A DNA stretch of 64,000 bases, taken from Phlebotomus papatasi. Its lineage: Eukaryota > Arthropoda > Insecta > Diptera > Psychodidae. Position numbers and translations under genes: made by a program. Below, one piece after another: positions 1 to 12,147 of the stretch. The DNA is taken from positions 60,956,712 through 61,020,711 of the forward strand of contig NC_077224.1 of assembly GCF_024763615.1 (NCBI RefSeq), written 5' to 3'. The notes under the pieces were generated by a model, which was not told the DNA's origin, did no database searches, and was given only the letters and a program-made list of their open reading frames with translations. Each line of letters starts with the position of its first letter. The first letter of the stretch is position 1.

Positions 1-127
1 TAATAAAACATAGGAGATTAAAACTCAGAATCCCTTCTAGGGTTAATCCATAGAAATTTTAGCCTAAACAGTTCAGCAGTATACTTGAAAATTGCAAGAA
101 CTTTCAAGTTAATATAACTCTTACGGC

Positions 128-530
128 GTTATCACACTTGCACATTAAAATTTTAATGTGATTCACATCAATTGTCGCTTATGAGCGTCCAAATATGTTA
201 TTTGTGTCTTTGAGTCACTTAATATTTGGGGTTTTTCTATTTATTGATAAAGAAGTGGACTTGGCCTGCAAAAATAAGTTTAAATTTACCTAAAGCACAA
301 ATAATTTTCACATTAAAAAATTAAAGACAAAATCGCATTAATTTTTCGCATTAATGCTATAAATCAATTTATATCAAATTTATTTTATTATTTATTTTTC
401 AAATTTTTATCAACAAATAGATCAAATTTTAAATATAAAATGATTCAAACACACAAATTACACATTTGGACTCTCACCAGCGACAATTAATGTGAACCAT
501 ATTAAAATTTTAATGTGCAAGTGTGATAAC
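128..530. mobile_element. Palindromic MITE, GTTATCACACTTGC ends
   Basis: The left end GTTATCACACTTGCAC is mirrored by GCAAGTGTGATAAC at the right, followed on both arms by the self-complementary AAAATTTTAATGTG and then a GCGACAATT block. The arms pair over roughly 50 bases; the middle is AT-rich and non-coding. This is a non-autonomous inverted-repeat element. No target duplication is clear, so the superfamily is not assigned. Confidence 0.7.
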
Positions 531-1550
531 ACAGTTACAATCGTCGAATGAACTGTTAACTCTGAAAGGTTCAGTTCAGTAATAATCTTTAAAAAACAAA
601 AGCCCCTCCAAATCGAAAGTACAATTTCATGTACTCACCGTTTTAATGCTGATTTTTCTGTCATTTAGAATTTCGGTAATTTTGTGACACTAAAATCGTC
701 AACAATGTCAAAAACAGTTTGAAAAGGTTTACTGCAAAAAGTGAATTTTTGTGTAGTTTTGTGGAATTTCAGGATGGCAGAACGTTAGCATTGGAATTTC
801 ATTAAATTAAATGTCTTTTTGATGAACTTGCTCATTCTTGTGTAACTCATCGGTTTAAACTGTTTAAACTTTTGAACTTCCAGGGTTTTTTTTTTAGATA
901 AGTTCTCTCCCAGGTACTCTCTGATATAACTTCGAATCGGTACAGATAAAACCTCAACCGAAGAGAGCTCTCAAATCAAGAAGATTATTACTGAACGAGA
1001 GGAAATAAGGCTTCTGGAGGATTTCTCGAGAAGGATTACCAAAGATTATACGACAAAAACTCTAATCGTTTAGTCGTAGGGTTGAAATGACGATCAAAAA
1101 GTACACAACACAAACATGATGTCATTATTTTCTTTTAACTTTAGATACCGAATATTGTACCAGAATTTTACCACTCTACCATGAGGCGCGATTTGTAAGT
1201 TGTCTCCTTTTTAGACTTCTCAAAAATACCTAAAAGTTCAATTTTTGTTTTTGACCTAAAAATTCAATCAACAATCCTCAAAACCAAATTTTAAGTAGCC
1301 TGGATCTGGGCATACCAAAAATTACACTTTAAATTAATTAAACTTAAGCAAATTGATTCTGCAATTTCAGGACAATATTATCCTCCCGGTGAGTGTCCGT
1401 GCGAGGTAGTTTAATCTAAAATTAAAACACTCAAAGTTCAAGGATTTCGAGACAGTATCGTGTCTTCTTCAGTGGACAATTTTGTCCTGAAAAAGTTGAA
1501 TAAAAACCTCACCGTAAATTTACCTATCAGAAATTAAGCAAATTGATGGA
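531..1550. other. AT-rich interval, no gene seen
   Basis: No reading frame of note. It contains a short palindromic stretch around 1442-1472, annotated separately. Otherwise I see nothing beyond AT-rich intergenic or decayed repeat sequence. Confidence 0.5.
1442..1472 (-). ncRNA. Hammerhead-like CTGAAGA...CGAAA motif (candidate)
   Basis: On the minus strand the sequence reads CTGAAGA, then AGACA, a six-base loop, TGTCT, then CGAAAT. CTGANGA, a hairpin and GAAA in that order are the hammerhead ribozyme core layout, known from Penelope-like retroelements. A C lies unpaired between stem II and GAAA, and stem III cannot be seen, so self-cleavage is doubtful. It may be a relic or a chance palindrome. 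Confidence 0.25.
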
Positions 1551-3379
1551 AAAAGGGACAGATAATCCTAACCGGCTTATGTAGGTGAGATTCTTAACGT
1601 GAGCTAACTCGGAGTGCATGCAAATTCGATTTAGAACTGAAATTGTGAGTCGCCATTCAGTTATCTTGAATAAAATTCGTGAAATTATACAAATTTTGTA
1701 TTTAAACCAAAATATCAAGGATTGGGATGAACTGGCACAAAAGTGATATATGGGTGAAATGTAGACCAGAATGTTCTCTATAATTTTTCCATAGAAAATG
1801 ATCTCATCGATTACTCAGAAGCCAAGATAATCGAGGTTTTTTGTTTCTTAACTCGTTTTTTCATCCAGAGTGCCCCAAGTAGTCATTTGTTGAACTTCAA
1901 CTATATCAAAGAATTGTTGTATTTTGTGAGACTCTTCATTTAAAACCCTATTTTAAGTGTCTTGGTGGAGTAGAGGCAGTCAAATTGGCAGCTGAGTGAT
2001 TTCAAAGCGTTATTATGGGAAAAATCAATTTTTTCACACTTAAACGGCAAAATCGGAGTGATAGCGTAGTCTGAGCGGAAAATGATGTATGGACGAAATG
2101 TAGAGACAAATGTCCTCTACAATTATGTTGAAGTAATCATCAAAATCAGTTCAGCGACAGTCGAGATAATTGAGGTTATGTGATATTGAAATTGGTTTTT
2201 CGACTGTGGCGCCCTTGGTGTTGGTCCAACGAAGTTCAAATATTTTAGAAAGTTGTAGTATTTGGTGAGATCTTTCGTTTAAGCCCTCATTCATCAAAAT
2301 CGGTCACATAGAACCGGAGATATGATTTTTTGAATTTCGTGAACTTTGACCCCTCATATCTCCGGTTCTGTTTTAACCACAGCGCGCATACGCACCATTT
2401 TGGAAACGTCCTAGACTGGACTACAACATACTAAAATTTCATTAACTTGCACAATGCCGTTTTTGAGAAAAGTGACTTTGAATTTCGATGAATTTTGACG
2501 CTATCACAGCGCCACCTGTGGTGACTTTTTGAACTTCCATCTGAAAGTGCTCATCGAGACGAAACCAAAATGGTAAAATTTAGGTCGCTATGTTAGTTAG
2601 AACCGGAGATAGAGGCCGGTCAATGTTCGAACTTTGACCCCTTATAGCTCGGGTCAGGGGTTATGGATCGACTTAAGGTTTTTTTTGTTTGATAGGTATA
2701 ATCAACGGCTACAACATACTAAAATTTCAGCCCGATGCACAATGGAATTTTTTAGTTATTTAACTTATAAGATTTAAAAATTTTCTTTTTAATAATAGCG
2801 CCCCTAGCGGTGGTTTTATGAACTTGCGATGTTAGAAGGGGAAGTGGCATTTCACGAGAGCTTTCCAAAAAGCCCTCACTTGTTAAATTCTGACAATTAG
2901 AACCGGAGTTATGGCCATTTTAAGAAATTTTTTTTGGACCCTTATAGCTCGGGTCAGGGAGGTCGGGGGACCTTAAGTTTGGTATTGATGGAAAGCCCTA
3001 AGGCCCAGCTATAACATACTAAAATTTGAGCCCGCTCTATGCCATAGGGGCTGAGCTATTGAGAAAACAAAAAAAGGGGGGTCTTCAAAATGGCGGAAGG
3101 AGGGGTGGGGGTGGGGGGTCAATGCACCAAGTTGCAATTTTCACCCGATATATAACCTTTGCCGAAAACCGCAAGTCGATATCTTTTTTAGTTTAGGAGC
3201 TATTAAGCTCCAAAGAGCGGCCGGCCAGCCGGCCGGCCGGCCGGGAACGTAAAATAGCCACATATATATTCGTGATCAGGAAGTGCTGAAACACATTTTG
3301 GCCAAGTTTGAGGTCGATCGGACGACATGAAATTTTGTTAGGATTATAGTAGGTGAGATTGTTAAGAATCTCACCTAAT
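1551..3379 (+). mobile_element. Modular 1.8-kb repeat element, copy A
   Basis: Homologous in inverted orientation to 35699-37552. Both ends carry TAGGTGAGATTCTTAAC-type sequence; the right end folds on itself (AGGTGAGATTGTTAAGAATCTCACCT overall). The interior repeats a module about every 288-300 bases: an ACCGGAGATATG block, a CTTATAGCTCGGGTCAGGG block, CATACTAAAATTT (near 2427, 2715 and 3015) and a GCGCC(A/C)CC..GGTG block. A run of GGCCGGCC lies at about 3220-3245. No open frame is present, so it is non-autonomous or an unusual satellite-like element. The mobilising family is unknown. Confidence 0.65.
3219..3246. repeat. GGCC-rich simple repeat
   Basis: A nearly pure run of CCGG/GGCC units with one AGCC interruption, embedded in AT-rich sequence inside modular element A. 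A longer version with GTCC interruptions lies at the corresponding place in copy B. Confidence 0.8.
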
Positions 3380-3859
3380 ACGCCCTACATTAAGGTACCT
3401 CCTTTAAAAACTTTCTAAAGAAAATTAATCAGGGTCATTTGGATAAAAAAACAGAATATTTGACTTGGGTTATCTTAAAAAAAAGTAAATCAAATATTAT
3501 ATTAGCTAATATCACTATCTTTTTGCAGCTCCCCTCTTTTCTTCCCTTTTTCTTCTCTTTTCTTTTCTTATCTTTGCGCAGTCCAATACCTTTTTCTTTA
3601 AGACATTTTTTTTTTTCAGATAATAAATAAAAATGCAATAAATATAAAAATAAAAATCTAAAATTAAGCATTTGACATAATATTTTGTACCGAACTCAGC
3701 AACGACAACACGAGCCACTTATGTGAGCCTGTTGTTGCTTAGCCCATCGATCTCGATTTGCCCTGCCACTTCTTCCTTCCCTCCTTATAAGATAGATATT
3801 GAACGCATTGTTATATGAATTATTTTTAATACTATTATTATATCTATACAATATATTTT

Positions 3860-3983
3860 TGGCTTATACTGCCTGAGAACCAAGGTTTCTGCCGTTTACT
3901 TGGGGAGACCGGTTGTGAGTTCGGTCGGAAGCCGCATTTTTGAGATTGACGAAGGAAATAAATATATTATTATTATTATTATT
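3860..3983 (+). mobile_element. Possible non-LTR retrotransposon 3' end
   Basis: A locally GC-richer segment runs into GGAAATAAATA followed by about eight ATT units. A 3' untranslated tail ending in AATAAA and a TAA/ATT microsatellite is typical of some LINE 3' ends. There is no coding support, so the call is tentative. Confidence 0.3.
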
Positions 3984-4111
3984 TTAGGGACGAGTGGGAC
4001 ACCGGTGTCCCAAACACAAAAGCAATTTTTTGACTATAGAAAGTTTTTTTCTAAATAGTACGGAAAATTAATTTTTATTTTTGGGACACCGGTGTTCACT
4101 TCGTCTTTAAA
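3983..4111. mobile_element. Short palindromic MITE with GGGACACCGGTGTCCC
   Basis: The left end TTTAGGGACGAGTGGGACAC and the right end ...GTTCACTTCGTCTTTAAA pair as inverted repeats. Each arm holds the self-complementary GACACCGGTGTC core. The GGGACGA/TCGTC ends resemble the CCCTTTAAGGACGA ends of the TTAA-flanked element at 48183. Probably a short piggyBac-like derivative, but no TTAA duplication is clear here. Confidence 0.5.
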
Positions 4112-6806
4112 TTATTGAAGCTGACATTTCAAATTCAAACCGTTTCTCGTTTATATGCCTTGGTGTATTAAGTATTATAAATTTTTTTTTATGAATAAAC
4201 CAAAGCAGTTTAAGGAATTGGAGAGAAATAAACAGCAAAGACAAAACGTTTTTTTTTTAATATTTTATACTCCGAATAACAGGACATGATTAGAAAATCT
4301 TGTATTAGCTATAAAAGTACACAAACGAGTAGTTCGCCTTAAGGCTTCTACATAGTGGGAGCAATTTTTTTTTTAATTAAAATTTGTTTTTAGCTGAGAT
4401 TCTCTATAATCTCAGCTTTAGTCTCGACCGTCCTGTCTGATTAATCAGAAAATTGATTTTTGAAATTTCTATGTCGAATATCGTTTTAGAAAATGTACTG
4501 CTCAACAGATTTGAGCAAGAATGGATTCATTTGAAAAATCTTCGAATCCTGGATGGGTTTGAACTTCCCATATCGTCACCAACACAAAATCTGAAAATGT
4601 AACTAATAAAATTTTAAAAATATTTTCAATTCATGTTGGCAAATGGAAACAAAAAGAAATAAAAAAGACAGATAGAAGAAATATTACATAGGTGTATTAT
4701 ATGGGTATCACAAAATCGAGTGAACTGACCTATATTTAAAGAAAGAGAAAATGCAGAAAACTGTCAGAGAAGTAGTGTAGGTCCAGAGGAAAAGTTTTTC
4801 ACCAGACAAAGATTGAGATTAGTGAATTGAGACAGCTCCTGTCTAAGAAAATCAACATCCCCTGCACGCATCTCGAGAAATAACCAAGGGAAGCATGATG
4901 TGGGATATAGAGGGTGGGAAAAAATTTACCAATTTGTTGGACGAGTACACAAGGGAGCTTTAGCACGAGAGCAGCACGACGAATGTTGTGGCAAATTGTA
5001 TTCTTGGTGCTCCAAGTTGATAAAATGTCACAAGTTCAATCCATCATCTCGGTCAGAGTTTGGAGTCAAAGGAGGGACGGAGAATCAAAGAGGTGACGAA
5101 ATGTTACTGGATATCGCAAACCACAATGCCTAGTCCAGAGAGGGTCTAGATTGCTCCCATGGTCCCGTTGTGCATGGGTGCTCCAAGGAATGGAACGGGT
5201 AGATAAATATGACAAAACGGATTAATGACTTTCTATCGAGATCGTAGAGTGAGCACATGGTCTAACCCTCAGAAATCTCCATATAAGAACCAAATGTGAC
5301 GAACCCAAAATAGAAAATGAAAGCGAAATGAGATACATTGAAGGGAGAATTTCCCTGCTAAAGCTCCCTATTCACGTGCTCTCTATACTTTATCATTCAT
5401 TGGACTAACATCAATACTCAAGCTTTTCTTCCACCTTTAGGGCTTGTTGAAACCACAAAATCAAGAAATCAAAGCTTACAAATTCGTCTGATGTTCCCCA
5501 AACCATCGCGTAACTTTCACCGAAGCATCATACGAGTAAAATCTTTAATGCTGAACAAGCGAAAGTATAATTTCAAATTCAATATTTTTTCGATTATGAA
5601 ACAGTAATAAATTCTTAACGATTTTTTCCGTATAATATATTTGTATTTGACTTTTATGAGCCTCAACACGAGTCCTACATCCCCCTGTTCCCCGGTTGTA
5701 CTTCAACAATCTCGTTGACCTTTAGTGCCTTTAGTGCTTCAAAAGTCTGAATGAGTAAAGCGGGTGCTTTAGAGAAAGTCTGAAAAATTGCAGCTTAGTT
5801 TTTGTTGGTAAAAGTATTCAACAAAAAAATTAATTACAAGACTTTGTGGCCCTTTTCAAAGGGGTTTGTCACTCAAAAACACAATTACTATGGATGAAAT
5901 ATTTTTAAAATAAACCACATTTTTCACAAATAATGTTAAAATTCTTAAATATTACATATATTTTTTGTACTACTACTAAATTTTCTTGCAGTACAATGTA
6001 ATACGTTCTAAAAACCAATATTTATCAACCCCCTGTCCCAGTTATCGCCCGTTTTTGAGCTGGCCAATTGAGGGTGTGAAATAAAGGACGATCACGTTTT
6101 GGTGGAGCAATTTAAAGTTGATGTTTTCTTTTCTCGTGGGACTTTTATTAATTTGCTTCCTTCTTTTCCATTCATGAAATAGCTCCAGAGTATTTTTTTT
6201 TCATTTAACCATTAAAAGTCTATGTAAAGAACAGTGTTCACAAGTTAAGTAAAATAAAATTAATTTATGTTCATGCTGCATCAATTTCCATTTGAATGTT
6301 TTTCCCTTTCATCCATGAATGGAAAAAAGTTTATTTTTGAGTCTCATTAACCCTGGGCCTAAGTATAGGATTAGATAGGGGTGTCAGAAAGAAAATTGTA
6401 AAAGAGAACAAAAAAAGAGTCATCAAAAATGCATAAATTAAAATTATGTTAAAAAATGGATGAAGAAGGTTTAATCCTCTTTCCACGGGCTTTAAACAGA
6501 GAATCGCTACAAAATTGAAAAAAAAAGTTTTCTATGCTTTTTTTACAATGAACTAAATTGTGAGCTTCTCACATTCCAATTCGCACTTTATGAGACGGTT
6601 TTATGGGTTTTCGGAGTTATTTTTATGAACTCTTCCTAGTAATTTAAACTAGAGCAAAGTGTGAGCTCATCAAGTTCTGTTTTTATTGATACTGAAATGA
6701 AAAAAAAAACCATGATGAAATTCAACTTAGGTTTTTCATAGAAAGTAAATTAATTCGTAGTAATTTCTGAGTCAAAGAATTTTCGATACATGAATATAAA
6801 AAAAAG
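4112..6806. other. 2.7-kb interval without recognisable gene
   Basis: Mostly AT-rich. The stretch 4750-5350 is somewhat GC-richer and holds two overlapping short frames (up to 77 codons) with no recognisable domain and no splice context that persuades me. It could be decayed transposon or host intergenic DNA. Confidence 0.5.
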
Positions 6807-7044
6807 AATAAGGTATAGTCCCCTCGGTCGACCGGTTCCTCGTCTCGACCGATAGATTTATTTATTCAATTTATTTATATTTTCCGTATGATCTAATATT
6901 AATAGGTCAATCATTCTATGAATAATACGAACCAGTGATAAATTCATAGAAATCGACGAAATTGACCATCAAACATTCAAAAATTGACCCACCGGTTGAG
7001 TCGAGGAACCGGGTCGAGTGAGGGTGAGGGTACTTTACCTTATT
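6807..7044. mobile_element. Palindromic MITE, AATAAGGTA(A/T)AGT ends
   Basis: The left arm begins AATAAGGTATAGTCCCCTC and the right arm ends GGGTACTTTACCTTATT. Inside the arms, CGACCGGTTCCTCG and its partner pair again. The ends (TA then AGGTAAAGT) resemble the TA-GGG group elsewhere in the window. Confidence 0.6.
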
Positions 7045-7440
7045 AAGTCCAGAAAAACTTAAAATAGCTCAGATGGGTAAAATTCAAAAAGAGATAATAG
7101 TATTAATTAATTTATTTAAACAAAAATAAAATTAAATTGCGTTTTTAGTTATAATGGTTATATTGCATGTATAGCGAATTATTATTTCATTTTAAGCTTA
7201 ACGATGTCACTATCTGAAATTAGTTATTTCCTCTGTCCACAGAAAACATATATTTGAGATTATGGAACGAAATAACTTTTTTGTTTTTGTTTGGTTTGTT
7301 TTTTTTTTTTTTGAGTCTGGTCACCCAAGAGAAAACTTTTTTTGAGCTGCGAATTTAAACAAAAAAAGTTTTTATTATTAAAATTTTAACTTTAACAGAG
7401 TTTGTCCTCATTTCATCAAAGTTTTCAAGTATTTTTATTC

Positions 7441-7690
7441 CGGAGGCACCCAAAATCCCGAAAGCCAAAATCCCGAACGCCAAAATCCCGAAAGGGCCTA
7501 AATCCCGAAAGCCAAATCCCCGAAAGCCAAAATCCTGAAAGGGATGAAATTATTCGGAGGAAAATGTTTAGGATAATTTCCCAAGACACAGAAAATTTCA
7601 AGCACGTATGCAATCGTGGGAGTAGCTATGTCACTTTTAAGAATTCGGGATTTTTGGCATTCGGGATTTTGGCTTTCGGGATTTTGATCA
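7441..7690. mobile_element. Fold-back repeat element, copy 1
   Basis: Tandem CAAAATCCCGAAAGC-type units run in one orientation to about 7540. A spacer of about 125 bases containing GGGATGAAATTATT and TATGTCACTTTTAAGAATTC follows. The same unit then reappears inverted (GGGATTTTGGCTTTC) to about 7690. The short frames here are artefacts of the period. Confidence 0.75.
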
Positions 7691-7699
7691 GACATTTTT

Positions 7700-8590
7700 G
7701 ATCATTATTTGTTAGATCTTCTTAAACAAGTATTTAATTTTTCATTTGAAAACTCTTTAGGAATCCAAATTAGATATATTTTATGTGATTTTCCCGGCAC
7801 CGTTAAAAATTTTTGAAGGCTGATTAAATTATTAAGAACTTTTAGATCGTATTTTTCTCTTATTGAAGAACTGATTCTTTGAAAAAGATTGAATAAATTT
7901 GGATTGCTGACTTAAGGTGCGGAAAGAGTTCAGATAATTTTTTTGTTTACTGACAATATTTTTCATATTCAAAGATTTTATGTGTTAAAAATTTCTTAAA
8001 GATTAAAGATTTACATGGCAAACGGTATAAGTGATAAAAATTTGTAAGTTAGCGAAGAATCCCCGTGTAATTTCCTTGAGATTATTTATTTCATTTTACC
8101 CCCATTCCTAACCCTGTCTTTAAAAAACGTATTTTTACGATCCCTTAAAAGGTCTTTAATTTCACAGACATTTCTTCTAATTTACTGCTCGAACTCAAAG
8201 AGAGAGAAGTTATTTAATCGACTTTTTCTTTCAATTTGTCACCGTCCTAAAGCTTAAACGGTGAGAGATATCAACTTCCGGTCTACGGTGACCCTCAATA
8301 ATAATGAAAATATCTCTAGATGTTTTTTGTTTTCTTTTTCACCCCACCGCTCTTCATCCGCATTAAAACCATGTTTTTTGGTCTATTTCTAAAACGGCTC
8401 CCTACGATTTCTTTTATTTTTGGATATGTTTTAGAGGTGGTCCAGGCGAACATTTGGTTCAAACATACCTATGACCTAAAACAATTTCCATCTTGAATTA
8501 TCGAATGTGAAAGTTTAACTGGTCTTGAAATCAGTAATGAATCGGTGAAATATCCGAGAATGACTTATCTCTCTTTTCTATATGTGCTAA
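7700..8590. other. AT-rich interval, no gene seen
   Basis: No frame or repeat of note. A short block near 8255-8290 (GTGAGAGATATCAACTT) resembles segments at 43400 and inside the modular element (GATATCGACTT), so old repeat remnants are present. Confidence 0.45.
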
Positions 8591-8594
8591 CGCT

Positions 8595-9477
8595 CGGTGG
8601 CAGCCAAAATCCCGAAAGCCAAAATCCCGAAAGCCAAAATCCCGAAAGCCAAAATCTCGAAAGCCAAAATCCCGAACGCCAAAATCCCGAAAGCCAAAAT
8701 CCCGAAAGCCAAAATCCCGAATTTTCAAAATCCTGAAAGGGATGAAATTATGGAGGAAAATGTTTAGAATAATTTCCTAAGACACAGAAGATTTCCCTTT
8801 GCCTTCAGCAAATGCGGATGCAATCGTGAGAGTAGCTATGACACTTTTAAGAATTCGGGATTTTGGCTTTCGGGATTTTGGCGTTCGGAATTTTGACCGG
8901 GACCCCAAAATCCCGAACGCCAAAATCCCGAAAGCCAAAATCCCGAATTTTCAAAATCCTGAAAGGGATGAAATTATGGAGGAAAATGTTTAGAATAATT
9001 TCCTAAGACACAGAAGATTTCCCTTTGCCTTCAGCAAATGCGGATGCAATCGTGAGAGTAGCTATGACACTTTTAAGAATTCGGGATTTTGGCTTTCGGG
9101 ATTTTGGCGTTCGGAATTTTGACCGGGACCCCAAAATCCCGAACGCCAAAATCCCGAAAGCCAAAATCCCGAATTTTCAAAATCCTGAAAGGGATGAAAT
9201 TATGGAGGAAAATGTTTAGAATAATTTCCTAAGACACAGAAGATTTCCCTTTGCCTTCAGCAAATGCGGATGCAATCGTGAGAGTAGCTATGACACTTTT
9301 AAGAATTCGGGATTTTGGCTTTCGGGATTTTGGCGTTCGGAATTTTGACCGGGACCCCAAAATCCCGAACGCCAAAATCCCGAAAGCCAAAAATCCGAAC
9401 GCCAAAATCCCGAAAGCCAAAATCCCGAAAGCCAAAATCCGGAATTCTTAAAAGTGTCATAGCTACTCTCACGATTT
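8595..9477. mobile_element. Fold-back repeat locus with tandem amplification
   Basis: It begins CGGTGGCAGCCAAAATCCCG and holds eight or more direct CAAAATCCCGAAAGC units. These are followed by a spacer and inverted units, and the composite repeats three times with an exact 226-base period. The right side ends in a partial inverted spacer (AATTCTTAAAAGTGTCATAG) at about 9440-9477. Junctions read GACCGGGACC then CCAAAATCCCG, meaning the right end of one copy meets the array of the next. It is non-coding; the 60-90 codon frames arise from the periodicity. Confidence 0.8.
8679..9356. repeat. Three tandem 226-bp units
   Basis: Landmarks recur at exact 226-base steps, for example ATTTTCAAAATCC at 8721, 8947 and 9173 and TGCCTTCAGC at about 8800, 9026 and 9252. 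The copies look identical by eye, implying very recent duplication. Each unit contains an outward and an inward array, so each can fold as a hairpin. Confidence 0.85.
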
Positions 9478-9520
9478 GTATCATCTATGATCAAATGAGG
9501 ATCGTTGAAATAGTGGTAAC

Positions 9521-9690
9521 TACCGTAAATGCGGGCGACTTTGCACACCTGGTTTTCATAAGCTTCTCTTTAATTCTATCCCCTTGAAGATGTAGAATCT
9601 GTAGGCCATCCTTAAGTACCCTAATGGTCACTGCACTGTCCCTAAGTCTCAGAATTAAAGCAAAGCTTGTGAAAAGCAGACATGTAATAC
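9521..9690. mobile_element. Degraded MITE related to 16877-17083
   Basis: The left side has TACCGTAAATGCGGGCGACTT and CATAAGCTTCTCTTTAATTC; the right side has GAATTAAAGCAAAGCTTGTG inverted. The same blocks (TAAGCTTTTCTTTAATTCT) flank the element at 16877-17083, so both belong to one family. The right terminus is not clear. Confidence 0.5.
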
Positions 9691-11430
9691 CCAAATTTAT
9701 AGTGTTTTAATATTTTTTTAAGACGAATAAGGTTTTTTTAGAAAACGGCGACACCCCCAAGTCGATATCAATAATCGCTCTCTTTCCAGAAATTCGTGTA
9801 TGACGAACGGACGAACGCACACGAAAAAACTCGAAAACCGTTTTCTTAAAGGATATAATATTCGTTATTGTTGAACATCAAAAGGTATACGTACAAAGTA
9901 TGGTTTCAATCACACAAGGTGAGATTTCACTTATAGAACCAAAGAACGTGAACTTGTCAAGTCACAAAATAAAAAAAAATAGATTCAACATTGATATAAG
10001 TATTTCTTTATAAATTACAAAAGTTTATAATGAGTCTAAAAAAAACAATTGATTTGGAATTTCGCTTTCCCATAAATTTTCTCACTTTCACTAAAGTTTT
10101 CCCTTCAATGGAACTTTTGACGTTCTCCTTCATGAACTAAAGAGGAAATGAAAATAATAACGAATTGTTCTTCAATTGAGATTTACGTACTCTTTGGAAT
10201 TGGAATTCCTTCAAGGAAATTCCTTTCGAGAAGACATTTTTCCGACAAAGTCATTTGACGAGGGAGCTCCATTTGGGGGAAATGGTAGAAGATCCCAGTG
10301 AAAGAAAGGAGAACATTTTCCATCTAATATAATTTGCAATTTTTCACTCTGCCACCCGTTTTTTGCGTGTATTTTCATTTTAATTTGATCCACAAACCAA
10401 TTTGATTATATTTCACTGGCTGAAAATGGTAAGAATTATTCACCAACGTCCATCGCTAAAGTTTTCTAGTATACTTTTTTTTCTCTCTCGAAAAAGACCT
10501 AAATTGTAGAGATATATATCCCTCTGTAAGACATTTTCCTTTATTTCACCCTTGAAGCTCAATTGTCTGACTCTTTTGCAATTTTCACCATGAAAAATTC
10601 ATCAATTTAGAGAAGTTTTGTCCAAAAGAGAAAATGGGGGAAAATTGAAATTCTCTCCAAGAGGTAAATTTTCACCTCTACAAAATTTGTAATTAGCGAG
10701 ATTTGTAATTTTCAGCAATTCTTCGAAAGGTATAGAGAGGAACATCCTCAAATTGCCCAGAGGGATGTCATTACAGAGGTATTCTCTACTTGAGAAAGTT
10801 CTCTCAAAACGATGAAACGAAGCGTAAACCAGGTAAACCATAGAGAAAAGAGATCACATTCTCACCTGGATTAATGATGCTAATGACAAAGTCACAATTC
10901 TTGACCTTTTCAAATGCCATTGACAGCTAAAATATGCGACCCATATACATTCTATATTCAACTATTTTATCCTAACAAGCACTTTCGAAATGTTGTACGG
11001 AGCCCCTTAAAAGCTATCATCAAGTTATTAATTTTCCAGAATGCAATTACAACAAAGACATTACTTCAATATTAATTCTTCGGATTCATCACCAGAATTA
11101 GTCGTTGCAGGACCATTGCAAATGAATTAGTAAATTGCATATTTGCCACATTGCATCTTTGAAGAAATAATTTAATTTAGCAAATAATGCTTTTCATCTG
11201 GAATGATTTCCTCAATTAAAAAATTATATAACGTCTTATTAATTCATTTATGAAACTCTTTGATACTCATCATGATTATTTATCTGGCATTTTACGTACC
11301 AGACATTTTAGAAAGAATACCAAAACAGACCAAGCGATAGAGTTCTCGTTTTATAATGAAATGCTGTGAGTTCTAATCCCCTGAGAATTTCACCTAGTCC
11401 AATATCAATGCACTTTATACTACTTCGTAA
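9691..11430. other. 1.7-kb interval without recognisable gene
   Basis: AT-rich with only short frames (up to 79 codons, minus strand at 10602-10841) that match nothing I know. It could be host intergenic or intronic DNA. Confidence 0.45.
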
Positions 11431-11561
11431 GGGCCTTGACAGACCTGAGGATTAGCCGAGAGACGGCTTAGCGTAATTATATTCGAAATCATGGTTAGAC
11501 CTCATTTCCATCATTTTCCACTAAGTCGTCTCTCGGCTTAAGACGTAAGTGTGTCTAGGGC
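11431..11561. mobile_element. 131-bp MITE, GGGCCTTGACAG/GTCTAGGGC ends
   Basis: Arms pair as GCCGAGAGACGGCTTAG on the left and CTAAGTCGTCTCTCGGCTTA on the right, with outer ends GGGCCTTGACA and GTGTCTAGGGC. A second copy in opposite orientation is nested in another element at 42266-42416, which proves mobility. Confidence 0.7.
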
Positions 11562-11790
11562 ATAAGAATCCCATTTCTGTAAAGTAAAACACCCTCTAGT
11601 TGACTGTTCTAGATGTCAGCCGGAGGAATTATGACATTCACTCTAATAGAAATAAGTCAAAAGTACTAGAAGTGTCCAAAAAAATGTTACTGCACCAACT
11701 TTCCATAAAGTACCTAGAGTAGAGACTGATTCTCTATACATTAGGAACCTCTAAGGTAACCGTTCAGGGATGCTAATAAGTAGTGAAACA

Positions 11791-12013
11791 TAGGGGAAAG
11801 TACCCATGCTTTGCACGATTCCAAGCTTCATAATGACTAAATTTTTCTTATGTTTTTTAATAAATGTGACTCATGGCACCCATATTTTAAAAACCAGGGA
11901 AAAGTGTCTTGTTTTTTTTAAATATATTGTGGAGCCACATTTATTCAGAAACATTTTTAAAATCTAGTCATTATGAAGCTAGGGAGTGTGCATAGCATAA
12001 GCACTTTCCCCTA
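11791..12013. mobile_element. TA-GGG group MITE (CTTCATAATGACTA arms)
   Basis: It starts TAGGGGAAAGTACCCATGC and ends GCACTTTCCCCTA. The subterminal CTTCATAATGACTAAA pairs with TAGTCATTATGAAG. The element is about 223 bases, non-coding and flanked by TA. Confidence 0.75.
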
Positions 12014-12147
12014 TAAACTCTCCACAATTTCAAAACATTTCAATTTTTAGTAACCTAAAATTATTTTGCCACTAAATAGAGTTCACAATCCAATAAATAA
12101 ATACAGAACTATATACTACAATTAATGGCCAAACCCCTATCATAAAA

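Noticed and set aside
8595..9477. CRISPR-like regular array
   Set aside because: Units are contiguous 15-16 bp repeats without unique spacers, occur in both orientations and sit in eukaryotic DNA with no cas genes. A fold-back transposon explains all of it.
7402..9587. Open frames of 60-99 codons with repetitive FGFRDFG or PKSRKPK products
   Set aside because: They are translations of the 15-16 bp tandem units on both strands and are not conserved as protein.
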